DNA of 64,000 nt from positions 18,972 through 82,971 of the forward strand of contig QEXY01000123.1 of NCBI GenBank assembly GCA_003130875.1. Direction: 5' to 3'. This document shows, piece by piece, positions 29,510 through 38,037 of this stretch (its first letter is position 1; every line of letters starts with the position of its first letter). The notes under the pieces are model-generated. The model searched no databases, was not told the DNA's origin, and saw only the letters and a program-made list of their open reading frames with translations. A program made the translations under genes and the position numbers. This DNA is from Ardenticatenia bacterium. GTDB taxonomy: Bacteria; Chloroflexota; Anaerolineae; 4572-78; NAK82.

Positions 29510-29707
29510 ATGCCTATTCGGATGGGCCCATTTGAGCTGATCATCATCCTGGTCATCGTGATCATCATCTTCGGCGTGGGTAGGTTGCCGGAGATCGGTG
29601 GCGCAGTGGGCAAGGCAATCCGCGAGTTCCGTCAATCCACCGCCGAACCCGTCAAGAAAGAGGAGCCAAAAGAGAGCGCCAGCAAGGCCGAGAAGGCTGA
29701 AAGCTGA
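29510..29707 (+). CDS. tatA: Sec-independent protein translocase TatA/E family
   Basis: [38 protein letters not shown]. Confidence 0.93.
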   Translation: MPIRMGPFELIIILVIVIIIFGVGRLPEIGGAVGKAIREFRQSTAEPVKKEEPKESASKAEKAES

Positions 29708-29813
29708 CCACTCCAAAGCTTGTGACTGTGTCGGTTGGGATCTTTATGGTGCTGCCCCCTACACGCGGTTGGGTGTGCTGGACCGGTTCAGGGGGCGCTG
29801 ATCTCTTGACGCA

Positions 29814-30794
29814 TCAGCGAACTACCTGCCGGAAAACGCGCAGCAGGTTGCCTCCTAAGATGTTGCGGATTGCTGTGATGGTGTAGCCCCGCTGCACCAA
29901 TCCGGCGGTCAGAGCCGGCAGGTGAGTCACGTCCTCCAATCCAGCGGTCACCCCGTCATATCCGTCGAAGTCGGAGCCGATGCCGATGTGTTCGGTGCCG
30001 ATGCGCTGTGCGATATAATCCACGTGGTCAAGCAACCGTTCCAACGAAGCCTGCTCCGGTGCTGGGGTGATGAACGCGGGGACAAAGGTCACGCACACCA
30101 CACCTCCGCGGCGTGCTATCCCCTCAAGCTGAGCATCGTTGAGATTGCGCGGATGAGGACATAGCGCATAGGCGTTGGTATGCGAAGCAATCACCGGGCC
30201 TTCCGCAAGCTGGAGTACGTCGGCGACGCCGGGCGCAGCGAGATGGGACACATCCACCAGCATGCCAAGCTCAAAAGCGGTTCTCACCACCTGTCGACCG
30301 AACTCGGTCAACCCCCTGGCATCCGCTTGCGCAATGCCGTCCGCAGCTGCATTGCGCTGGTTCCACGTCAGTCCGACGCAGCGCACCCCGAGTCGATAGA
30401 ATAAGCGTAACAGGTTGATATCCCCGGCAAGCGGTTCGCATCCTTCCATACTCAGGACACCGGCGACAGCACCGCGAACTTTGGCGCGTTCGATTTCGGC
30501 AGCACACGTGGCGACCACAAAACGTCCGCCACTCTGTTGGGGCAGCTGATGAAAAGCTTCCACCTGCCGCAGTGCTTCCAGCGTGGGATGCTCCGCGGTG
30601 GGATGACGCTGCGAGAGCGTAAAGATGGCGAACATCTGGGCATTGACCCCACCCTCTAACAGGCGTGGCAAATCCAGATGACCGTAATTCAGGCGACGGT
30701 CGAAACCCCTGCCGTCCCAAACGCTCAACGAGAGAAAGTCGCAATGGGCATCAAAAACCAGGCAGTCGCGGTGAATAGGTTCGGGGGAGAACAT
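29814..30794 (-). CDS. Membrane dipeptidase (peptidase M19, renal dipeptidase family)
   Basis: VFDAHCDFLSL...GCEPLAGDINLLRLFYRLGVRCVGLTWN...VDVSHLAAPGVADVL...ASHTNAYALCPHPRNLND...HIGIGSDFDGYDGV. Confidence 0.93.
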   Translation of the reverse strand: MFSPEPIHRDCLVFDAHCDFLSLSVWDGRGFDRRLNYGHLDLPRLLEGGVNAQMFAIFTLSQRHPTAEHPTLEALRQVEAFHQLPQQSGGRFVVATCAAEIERAKVRGAVAGVLSMEGCEPLAGDINLLRLFYRLGVRCVGLTWNQRNAAADGIAQADARGLTEFGRQVVRTAFELGMLVDVSHLAAPGVADVLQLAEGPVIASHTNAYALCPHPRNLNDAQLEGIARRGGVVCVTFVPAFITPAPEQASLERLLDHVDYIAQRIGTEHIGIGSDFDGYDGVTAGLEDVTHLPALTAGLVQRGYTITAIRNILGGNLLRVFRQVVR

Positions 30795-30808
30795 AACGCG
30801 CAGATGTC

Positions 30809-31822
30809 TTAAGGAGTGTTTGCCGGCATATCCACCTTAGTCGAAGCGATCACCTTTCCTTCGGCGTCGCGCAAGACTACGGTGTCACCCACACTCCAGG
30901 CCGCGCTGGCACGGCCCCAATACAGATCGGTGGCTGTGTCTACGCCGACCGTGGTATGTACGTGGATCGCTGCGCCGTTTCCCCCCAATCCAAACTCAGG
31001 GAACGTGTAAGTTGCCTCACGGTCGTTGGAGAGGGTCCAGCCACGCATCCACACGTACAGCCCCTGATTGATTAGATAAACCGCCTCTTTCGTCACATCT
31101 CCAGGGTTGAGCACCGTGATGGATATACGGATCTCGTTCGCCGGGACAGGGGTCGGCGTCGGCACTGGGGTCGGAGTGGGCAAGAGGGTCGCAGCAGGGA
31201 CGACCGGCGGCGCAGTGCCAGGCGCCAGCGGCGTGGGCGGTTCAAACGGCAGCAGCGCGGTAGGAGAGGGGGGTGGCGGAGTAAACGTGGGCGTCAGAGC
31301 TGGCAGGCCACCTACTGGGATGAGCAGCTGCTGACCCAACATCAGATAGTCAGGATTATCCAGGCCATTTGCCCGCATCAGGTCTTCCAAGCTCACCTGG
31401 AAGCGCGTGGCAATTGAGCTGAGAGTATCTCCTGCCTGTACAATGTAAGTGATGGGGCCAGCCGAGGTGGGGGTTGCCTGCGTCTCGGCTGGGCTCGTCG
31501 TCGGTACGGATTCAGCAGAGGACGGCCCGGAAGGGACGAAATCGGGCGCCTCGGCTGCGGTCGTGTCACCGGATTGCAGGGCTAGCAACGTGGGAGACGG
31601 GATCGCTTGCTCAGCCGATGGGACAGCCGGAACAGCGCAGCGCACCATACTCCAGCTGATGATCAGCGAGATAATCGCATTGGCAGCCAGGATAAAGACC
31701 ACTTGCCGCGCTGGCAGACCGCTCTGCCTGCGCATACGCCGGGCACGCTGGGGCATTTCCCACGCGCTTTCGGGGAAGTCCCTCGAGACGCCGTAACGCG
31801 TGTCCAGTGATTCGTCCTCCAT
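30809..31822 (-). CDS. LysM-domain protein with N-terminal TM anchor and Pro/Thr-rich linkers
   Basis: ITYIVQAGDTLSSIATRFQVSLEDLMRANGLDNPDYLMLGQQLLIP; start at SD-preceded ATG 31822. Confidence 0.88.
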   Translation of the reverse strand: MEDESLDTRYGVSRDFPESAWEMPQRARRMRRQSGLPARQVVFILAANAIISLIISWSMVRCAVPAVPSAEQAIPSPTLLALQSGDTTAAEAPDFVPSGPSSAESVPTTSPAETQATPTSAGPITYIVQAGDTLSSIATRFQVSLEDLMRANGLDNPDYLMLGQQLLIPVGGLPALTPTFTPPPPSPTALLPFEPPTPLAPGTAPPVVPAATLLPTPTPVPTPTPVPANEIRISITVLNPGDVTKEAVYLINQGLYVWMRGWTLSNDREATYTFPEFGLGGNGAAIHVHTTVGVDTATDLYWGRASAAWSVGDTVVLRDAEGKVIASTKVDMPANTP

Positions 31823-31920
31823 GGTCACCTCCTTTGCATAACATAAGTATACCATCAATCATTATCGTCGTCTACAATTGTCATATGTTTACACGCGCAA
31901 CGCCATCGCACTGTAAAAGG

Positions 31921-31956
31921 ATGGGGGACGTCCCCACTATGGGAACGTCCCCCCAT
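31921..31956. terminator. Strong hairpin ATGGGGGACGT...ACGTCCCCCCAT, downstream of the minus-strand amidase gene
   Basis: Near-perfect 36-nt hairpin read directly; weak T-tract on the minus side; could be a REP-like palindrome. Confidence 0.5.
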
Positions 31957-31986
31957 TCTCAGCCACGTAGCACGAAGGAGAACTTG

Positions 31987-34449
31987 CTATTGCCAGTTGG
32001 TCAAGGGACCCTGTCTGCCAAAGTTGTTGGCGATGAGCACCACGTCCAGGATGTTCACCACACCGTCGCGGTTCAGGTCCGCCTGCTCATTGGTCGAGTC
32101 CATCGCGGCCGCGACGATGGCCAGGTCAAATACGTTGATCACATCATCCTGGTTGAGGTCACCGGCCAGCAGAGTGATCGTGCCGACACTGTTGGCACTG
32201 ATATCTCCTGTGGTGGCAGCACGAGCAGCGGCAGTTCCAGGTGCTGCCAGACCACTCAGGAAGCCAGGCATGCGCACCGTGATCGGCTCGGTGCCGGCGA
32301 CGGCGAACTGGCCACTGGCGTTGGTCACCGTCTGAGCCCCGCTGGCGCTGGTCACCACGACCCCACTATGATCACTGCGTCCCTGCAGGATGACCGTGCC
32401 GGAGATGCAATCGGGGGTGATCTCCGCACTGCCGTTGCGCACGCCGACCGCGACCGGTGTGCCGCCGTCTGGCGTGACCTCAGCACGCGCCAACGTCACC
32501 GCCGAAACGCCGGGCCGTTGCGGTCGCCAGTCAATGATGATCAACCCCTGGTTGCCCTCGATGAGCTGACCGCCGATCATCTCACCTTCAAAGAAGATAC
32601 GTCCACTTTCCGTGTCCACTTCGTTGCGTCGAACAGCGGCCGGATTCGCCTGGAAGACTCCATCCAAGCGCACCTGCACGCCCCATACATACGGATCCGC
32701 ATCGACCACCTGGATCACTTGCGGGTCATAGGTGATTTCAAGTGCCACGCTGCGCACGCGGGTGGCGTTGCGGATCGAAACAGCCGTCTGCGCTACGTGG
32801 GTGCACCACGAGGTGCTCAGTCGCTCCGGCTCGACCACCATGGTTGTCCCGCTAGGAGAGACGCCGCCCACGGAGACACTGGCGCTTGCGCTGCACGGCG
32901 CAAAACGTCCTCCGGTTGGATCGGTGGCCGTGATGTCAAAGCGATAGACCCCGGCCACATCGGTGTTTTGGTACACGCCTTGATAGTAGCCGGTGAGGTC
33001 GTTCATCGGGAGTGGCGCTGCGCCTGCTGCTGCCGTGGTCGGCTTGGTGACAATCGCTGCCACCGCAGCGCCTGTGACGGGATTGCCTGCCTGATCCAAC
33101 ACCCTTGCCGTCACGTAAATGGTGTCACCCAGGGCATATTGCGGCTTGTCGAACACGACGTCGGCAATACGGCACGCTGCCTGAGCGCAAGCGGCACGCT
33201 GCGCAACCTGCTCGCGCAGCCAGGGCAGCATCCCATACAGATAGTCGCCGGGTGAGAAGGTGGCTGTCACATCCCGACCGCCCGCAATGGTGGGAACAAT
33301 GCCTGCGCCATCGTATTGCGTGGCTGCGCGTGGATCAAGCCCTTTCTGTCCCACTTTCCAGGCACTCAGTTGGATGCCGGCCTCGAGCATTGCAGGGCTG
33401 GGTTGGGCATCCATGAGTCCCAGGTAACCGCAGTTGCCGTAGCAGCCGATAAAGCCGATCGCCATTGAGCCACGGTTGAAGTTGTCGTGGATGCCCACCA
33501 CATCGTCACCACCGGCACGTCCCTCGTAGATGACCCCATTGGGATCGATGAGATAGTTATAGCCGATGTCACCCCACCACAGCGTGTTCGCATGGTAGTT
33601 CCAGATCGAGCGCACCACCTGAGCCCAGTTCTGAGGATTGTTGGGGGTTGCGGTATGGTGGATAATAATGTGCGTCACCGATTGATACTCAGGTGGCCGA
33701 CGTGGGCTGAACGGACCGTCGGGGCAGCCCCACATCGTGCGCGACACCACAGGGGGCTTGGGCACCGGACAGACGCCCGCTTGAGGCGCTTCGGCAGATC
33801 CCATCTGACTGGCAATGGCGGCGTCGCTCGGACCGCTTTGGGTATCGCTGAACGTCAACGTGACGCTGCGCAACAGCGGTGACGCACCGTCGGACGCCGC
33901 CTGCATCGTCACGCGAAATTGGATGCTGACTTGACCGCCGCCCACCCAGATCAGGCTGCCGCCATACTGGTTATCGCGCACCGGGTAGTACGCCACCGGA
34001 TTCTCCACCCAGTTGCTCCAATTGCTGCCATCCTGACTGAGGCGCGTTTCCATCTTGAGCACGCTACCTGCCGGGACTTCCGCGCTCCAGATGGGCACGA
34101 TATCCGACACCGAGGCCAGCGGAGCGTTGATCACTCCCGAAGTGAAAACCCCACTCGACTGACCCGCTGCCAACGCGATGCCACCTGCCGTGAGCACCAC
34201 GCCTTCCAGATTGCCCGAAGCGGCTAGAAAATCGGCCGTCATCTGAGCTTCCTGGGACTGAATGGTGGAGCTGCCGTCCGCTGCCGCGTACACGGCCGAT
34301 TGGAAGGTGGGCTGACCTCCCTGTGCCCGTGCGATCAGAGGCAACCCGCTCAGCAATAACAGTCCGATGCTGAACAATCTGAGGAGACACCGCCAGGGAT
34401 AAATGCTGAGGAGACACCGCCAGGGATAAATGGTGTTTCGTTTCATCAT
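31987..34449 (-). CDS. Secreted N-acetylmuramoyl-L-alanine amidase/PGRP-domain protein with cohesin-like and dockerin-type domains
   Basis: MWGCPDG...VTHIIIHHTATPNNPQNWAQVVRSIWNYHANTLWWGDIGYNYLIDPNGVIYEGRAGG (amidase_2/PGRP); C-terminal GDLNQDDVINVFDLAIVAAAM...ADLNRDGVVNILDVVLIANNFG (dockerin type I); start at SD-preceded ATG 34449. Confidence 0.88.
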   Translation of the reverse strand: MMKRNTIYPWRCLLSIYPWRCLLRLFSIGLLLLSGLPLIARAQGGQPTFQSAVYAAADGSSTIQSQEAQMTADFLAASGNLEGVVLTAGGIALAAGQSSGVFTSGVINAPLASVSDIVPIWSAEVPAGSVLKMETRLSQDGSNWSNWVENPVAYYPVRDNQYGGSLIWVGGGQVSIQFRVTMQAASDGASPLLRSVTLTFSDTQSGPSDAAIASQMGSAEAPQAGVCPVPKPPVVSRTMWGCPDGPFSPRRPPEYQSVTHIIIHHTATPNNPQNWAQVVRSIWNYHANTLWWGDIGYNYLIDPNGVIYEGRAGGDDVVGIHDNFNRGSMAIGFIGCYGNCGYLGLMDAQPSPAMLEAGIQLSAWKVGQKGLDPRAATQYDGAGIVPTIAGGRDVTATFSPGDYLYGMLPWLREQVAQRAACAQAACRIADVVFDKPQYALGDTIYVTARVLDQAGNPVTGAAVAAIVTKPTTAAAGAAPLPMNDLTGYYQGVYQNTDVAGVYRFDITATDPTGGRFAPCSASASVSVGGVSPSGTTMVVEPERLSTSWCTHVAQTAVSIRNATRVRSVALEITYDPQVIQVVDADPYVWGVQVRLDGVFQANPAAVRRNEVDTESGRIFFEGEMIGGQLIEGNQGLIIIDWRPQRPGVSAVTLARAEVTPDGGTPVAVGVRNGSAEITPDCISGTVILQGRSDHSGVVVTSASGAQTVTNASGQFAVAGTEPITVRMPGFLSGLAAPGTAAARAATTGDISANSVGTITLLAGDLNQDDVINVFDLAIVAAAMDSTNEQADLNRDGVVNILDVVLIANNFGRQGPLTNWQ
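34379..34432 (-). repeat. Perfect 27-bp tandem duplication within the signal-peptide coding region
   Basis: CTGAGGAGACACCGCCAGGGATAAATG x2 on the plus strand, giving IYPWRCLLS-IYPWRCLLR. Confidence 0.95.
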
Positions 34450-34608
34450 GACCTCCTTAATCCGATTTCGAACAGCAACCGGAACGCCACAGGCAGCACG
34501 CATTACTGCTTCCATCTTACGATAGTGCTGGGGTGTGCTCAAGAGAGTTACTGCGGAACTCTTTCCCGTGACAACTATGGCGCCCGGATACGTGTTAATG
34601 CGGAACAA

Positions 34609-34642
34609 AGAAGGGCCAGCTCAAGTCAGTGCTGGCCCTTCT
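34609..34642 (-). terminator. Terminator hairpin after the cohesin/dockerin gene
   Basis: Perfect 12-bp arms AGAAGGGCCAGC/GCTGGCCCTTCT; minus strand continues TTGTT. Confidence 0.7.
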
Positions 34643-34662
34643 GGATCAGCGGTGCATCAGGG

Positions 34663-35901
34663 TCACGGCACCGGGCCGAAGGGGCGTGGGCCGGTCAGGC
34701 CATAGTTCTTAGCGATGAGCGCCAGGTCAGCGATGGTCACTACACCATCGGCGTTGAAGTCCATCATCTCCAGCGCGGTGCTGGTGCCCACCGGTGCACC
34801 CAAACTGCCCGCAGCCACCGTCAGGTCGAAGATGTTGATTGCGTTGTCGCCCGTCACATCGCCGGCTAGCAAGGTCACCAGGCCCAGGTCGGTGCCAGGC
34901 AGCACGTTGGTGGCGCGTGCGCTCAGGTAGCCCGGCCGGCTGACTGTCACGGTTGGATAGGCAGCAGCAAAGGGGATGCTGACCACACCGGCCGAGTCGG
35001 CCACGTCCACGAACACGCCCGCCACCACTGACACGTCGGTGACAAAGCCGGGGGTGGGGAAGTTGTTGTTGGGATCGTCGTCACCGGGTACCTTACCACC
35101 TTCCAGAGCAACCTGGAACTGCAGGCCAGCAGTCGTGGGGCTGCCCACTATCAGGTTGGCCACCGGCGCCTGGTTGGCGACTAAAAGCGGTGTCGGCACC
35201 GGCTTGCAGTACACATTGGGCGCAGGTAAAGTATCCGGCAAGCAGGGCCAGATGGAGCTGCCGCTCTTGTTCGCCAAGCTCAGGATGGGGAAGGTGACGA
35301 TCGAGGTATCACCTGCCGCCACGGGCTGCACTTGCCAATAAATGCGGATCAGCGAACCGGTGCCACCCAGCGGCACTTTGGGGGTGGACCAGTTGTACAC
35401 CGTGATGTAAATATAGCTGCGCCAGCAGACACCGGTCGCGGTGCCACAACCGCCCGGCGCCGGAATGCCAGGTTCATTCACCGGATCGAGTGGGGCTGCA
35501 TAACCCCCGATCTTGGACTTGTCAATGGTGTAATCCACCCCTGGTGTCAACCCGTCGAACAGCGAACCGGGGCGGATATCTTTGATGCGGACCACGTCCT
35601 TATTGTAATCGATCGCAATCTGCACCGAAGCCAGATTGTCCACATCGGCCACTGTCAGCTCGGTAGCCGCGACACCACCGGAAGGTACTGTTTGGGCTAC
35701 TCCCACTGGACAGATCGGGCCGACCGCAGCGTTGCTATTGCTGTTGGGGTTAAGGCAGAAACCGGCGTGGACCGTCTGGGCGGCTTCGACCTGCCCCTCT
35801 CCTTCGGGTTGCTGGGCCGCCGCGGGCGTGATCATCATCGCGATCAGCATCAAAACGAGCCCTAGCGCTCCTATGCGTTTGCACCAAGTAGCTGCTCTCA
35901 T
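34663..35901 (-). CDS. Secreted cohesin-like + dockerin type I repeat protein
   Basis: Signal peptide MRAATWCKRIGALGLVLMLIAMMITPAAAQQ; cohesin-like VADVDNLASVQIAIDYNKDVVRIKDI; GDVTGDNAINIFDLTVAAGSLG...DFNADGVVTIADLALIAKNYG. Confidence 0.82.
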   Translation of the reverse strand: MRAATWCKRIGALGLVLMLIAMMITPAAAQQPEGEGQVEAAQTVHAGFCLNPNSNSNAAVGPICPVGVAQTVPSGGVAATELTVADVDNLASVQIAIDYNKDVVRIKDIRPGSLFDGLTPGVDYTIDKSKIGGYAAPLDPVNEPGIPAPGGCGTATGVCWRSYIYITVYNWSTPKVPLGGTGSLIRIYWQVQPVAAGDTSIVTFPILSLANKSGSSIWPCLPDTLPAPNVYCKPVPTPLLVANQAPVANLIVGSPTTAGLQFQVALEGGKVPGDDDPNNNFPTPGFVTDVSVVAGVFVDVADSAGVVSIPFAAAYPTVTVSRPGYLSARATNVLPGTDLGLVTLLAGDVTGDNAINIFDLTVAAGSLGAPVGTSTALEMMDFNADGVVTIADLALIAKNYGLTGPRPFGPVP

Positions 35902-36035
35902 GTCCTTCCTCCTTAGATCAATCAAGAAACTTTCACTCCTCCTCAGCGAGTCGCCGGGAGTCCTGCTGTGCGTACCTGTTGGCGTCCTCATTGCCCAGTT
36001 TGTGCCGACCAAGGTCGGTCTCACTATCTACAGGG

Positions 36036-36064
36036 ATTGTAGCAAGATTACCCCGGCGTTACAA
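36036..36064 (-). promoter_or_regulatory. Sigma70-like promoter TTGTAA-N17-TACAAT for the cohesin/dockerin gene
   Basis: Minus strand -35 at 36064-36059, -10 at 36041-36036, 17-bp spacer; dyad CCGACC-AA-GGTCGG just downstream at 36005-36018. Confidence 0.5.
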
Positions 36065-36135
36065 CGGTAACAGCCCGCAAACGCGGTTAGGTGTTATCAC
36101 GGAACAGGGTGGGAGCTGTCGATCAAGGCGAACTT

Positions 36136-36163
36136 TTGTCTTCACGCCTTGGGCGGTTATAAT
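36136..36163 (+). promoter_or_regulatory. Candidate promoter TTGTCT-N16-TATAAT upstream of the ParB-like/USP gene
   Basis: TTGTCT 36136-36141, TATAAT 36158-36163; overlapped by IR CAAGGCG-N14-CGCCTTG (36124-36151). Confidence 0.5.
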
Positions 36164-36198
36164 TTTAAAGCCTAAAAATCACAGGAGGTGAAAACTCT

Positions 36199-37950
36199 TT
36201 GGAGAATCCCATCACTTATCAGACATTTTCGGCGCAGGCGATGGAGGACTTTCATCGTGCCCGTCGCCGTGCTGTGCTTGAACGCATTCTGGCCACTCTG
36301 TCCGGTCGTTCGGCCGATTTACTATCCTATGAAGATGTGTTGAAGAAGCTGAAGGAGAAAGGGCGCGCTTCGCGCGGACTCAAGGACATCCCTCTGGATG
36401 CCATCGTGGGCAGCGTCGGGCGTTACCAGGATTTCACGCGTACCTTCCTGCCTCGTCGCGATGAGGATATCCATCGCTGGACACGTGTTCAGATGGCGAT
36501 GAACAGCATGACTGGCGTGCCACCCATCGAGGTTTACCAGATCGGCGATGCGTATTTCGTATTGGACGGCAACCATCGCGTCTCGGTGGCGCGCCAGATG
36601 GGTGCCACCCATATCCAGGCCTACGTAACTGAGATCAAAACCAAAGTGCCGCTCACGCCGGATGTGACACCAGATGAGCTGATCCTGAAAGCAGAATATG
36701 CCGAGTTCCTTGAAAAGACCAAACTGGACGAGCTGCGTCCGGGTTGCGACCTTACTGTAACCGTGCCGGGTCAGTATCGCGTGCTGCTAGAGCACATTGA
36801 TGTGCACCGTTACTTCATGGGGTTGGAACAACGGCGTGAAATCCCTTATCACGAGGCGGTCACGCACTGGTACGACACGGTCTACATGCCGGTGGTGGAG
36901 GAAATTCGCGAACATGGCATCCTGCGTGACTTTCCGGGCCGCACCGAAGCCGACCTCTACATATGGATTATGGAACATCGCGCCGCGTTGCAGGAGGAGA
37001 TGGGATGGAATGCCATCCCCTATGACGCTGCCGCGATGGATCTGGCGGAGCGGCGCAGTCCCACGGCGCGTCGATTAGTCAGCCGCATTGGGGGCAAATT
37101 GTTGGAAGCAGTCGTCCCAGATGAGCTGGCAGATGGGCCTGCGCCGGGACAGTGGCGCACGCAGCGTCAGGCCGATCAGTGGGAACGTCCGCTGTTCGGT
37201 CACGTGTTGGTGCCGGTCAGCGGTGAGGTAAACGGTTGGGTGGCGCTCGACCAGGCTGCCGTCGTCGCACGCCGCGAGGGATCTCGGCTGCTGGGGTTGC
37301 ATGCCGTGCCAACTACCGAGGAACGCGATGGAGAACGTGCGCGCCGGGTGCAAGAAGAGTTCAACCGTCGCTGCCATGAGGCGGGAGTCCAGGGCGAACT
37401 GGCCATAGCGGTCGGCAGCGTGTCGCAAGTGATCTGTGGACGTGCCCGTTGGTGTGACCTGGTCGTGGCCAACCTGGCGCATCCACCCACGCCCCAGCCC
37501 GTGGCACGACTGCGCTCGGGATTCCGCACGTTGATCCGTCGCTGCCCCATCCCTATCCTGGCGGTGCCCCACCATGCCACACCGCTCACGCGCGGATTGC
37601 TGGCCTATGATGGCAGTCCCAAGGGTCGTGAGGCGCTCTTCATGGCCACCTACCTGGCCAGCCGCTGGAATCTGGCGTTGACCGTGTTAACCGTGCTGGA
37701 GGATGAGCGCGCCACGCCTGAAACGCTTGAGGAGGCGCGACAATATCTGGACACCCACGGGGTTCATGCTGCCTATGAGACCCGCTCCGGCGATGTCGGT
37801 GAAGCCATCCTCGAAGTGGCTGAAGCACGCCAGAGTGAGGTGATCGTGATGGGAGGATACGGGTTCAGCCCTGTCCTGGAACTGATGTTGGGCAGCTCGG
37901 TCGACCGCGTGCTAAACGAGGCGCAGGTGCCCATCCTCCTCTGCCGTTAA
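36199..37950 (+). CDS. ParB-like N-terminal domain fused to two universal stress protein domains
   Basis: PPIEVYQIGDAYFVLDGNHRVSVARQMGATHI (ParB-like), then HVLVPVSGEVNGWVALDQAAVVARREGSRLLGLHAV and GLLAYDGSPKGREALFMATYLASRWNLALTVLTV...VIVMGGYGFSPVLELMLGSSVDRVLNEAQVPILLC (USP); TTG start with AGGAGGTG SD. Confidence 0.85.
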   Translation: MENPITYQTFSAQAMEDFHRARRRAVLERILATLSGRSADLLSYEDVLKKLKEKGRASRGLKDIPLDAIVGSVGRYQDFTRTFLPRRDEDIHRWTRVQMAMNSMTGVPPIEVYQIGDAYFVLDGNHRVSVARQMGATHIQAYVTEIKTKVPLTPDVTPDELILKAEYAEFLEKTKLDELRPGCDLTVTVPGQYRVLLEHIDVHRYFMGLEQRREIPYHEAVTHWYDTVYMPVVEEIREHGILRDFPGRTEADLYIWIMEHRAALQEEMGWNAIPYDAAAMDLAERRSPTARRLVSRIGGKLLEAVVPDELADGPAPGQWRTQRQADQWERPLFGHVLVPVSGEVNGWVALDQAAVVARREGSRLLGLHAVPTTEERDGERARRVQEEFNRRCHEAGVQGELAIAVGSVSQVICGRARWCDLVVANLAHPPTPQPVARLRSGFRTLIRRCPIPILAVPHHATPLTRGLLAYDGSPKGREALFMATYLASRWNLALTVLTVLEDERATPETLEEARQYLDTHGVHAAYETRSGDVGEAILEVAEARQSEVIVMGGYGFSPVLELMLGSSVDRVLNEAQVPILLCR

Positions 37951-38037
37951 GGTCGCGTTCTTGAGTGTGCCTGCGGCCTCCTGAGAGGGGCCGAGATGCT
38001 CCGTCGGCAAGACGCCGCTGGACGTTGTGGCATCGTG

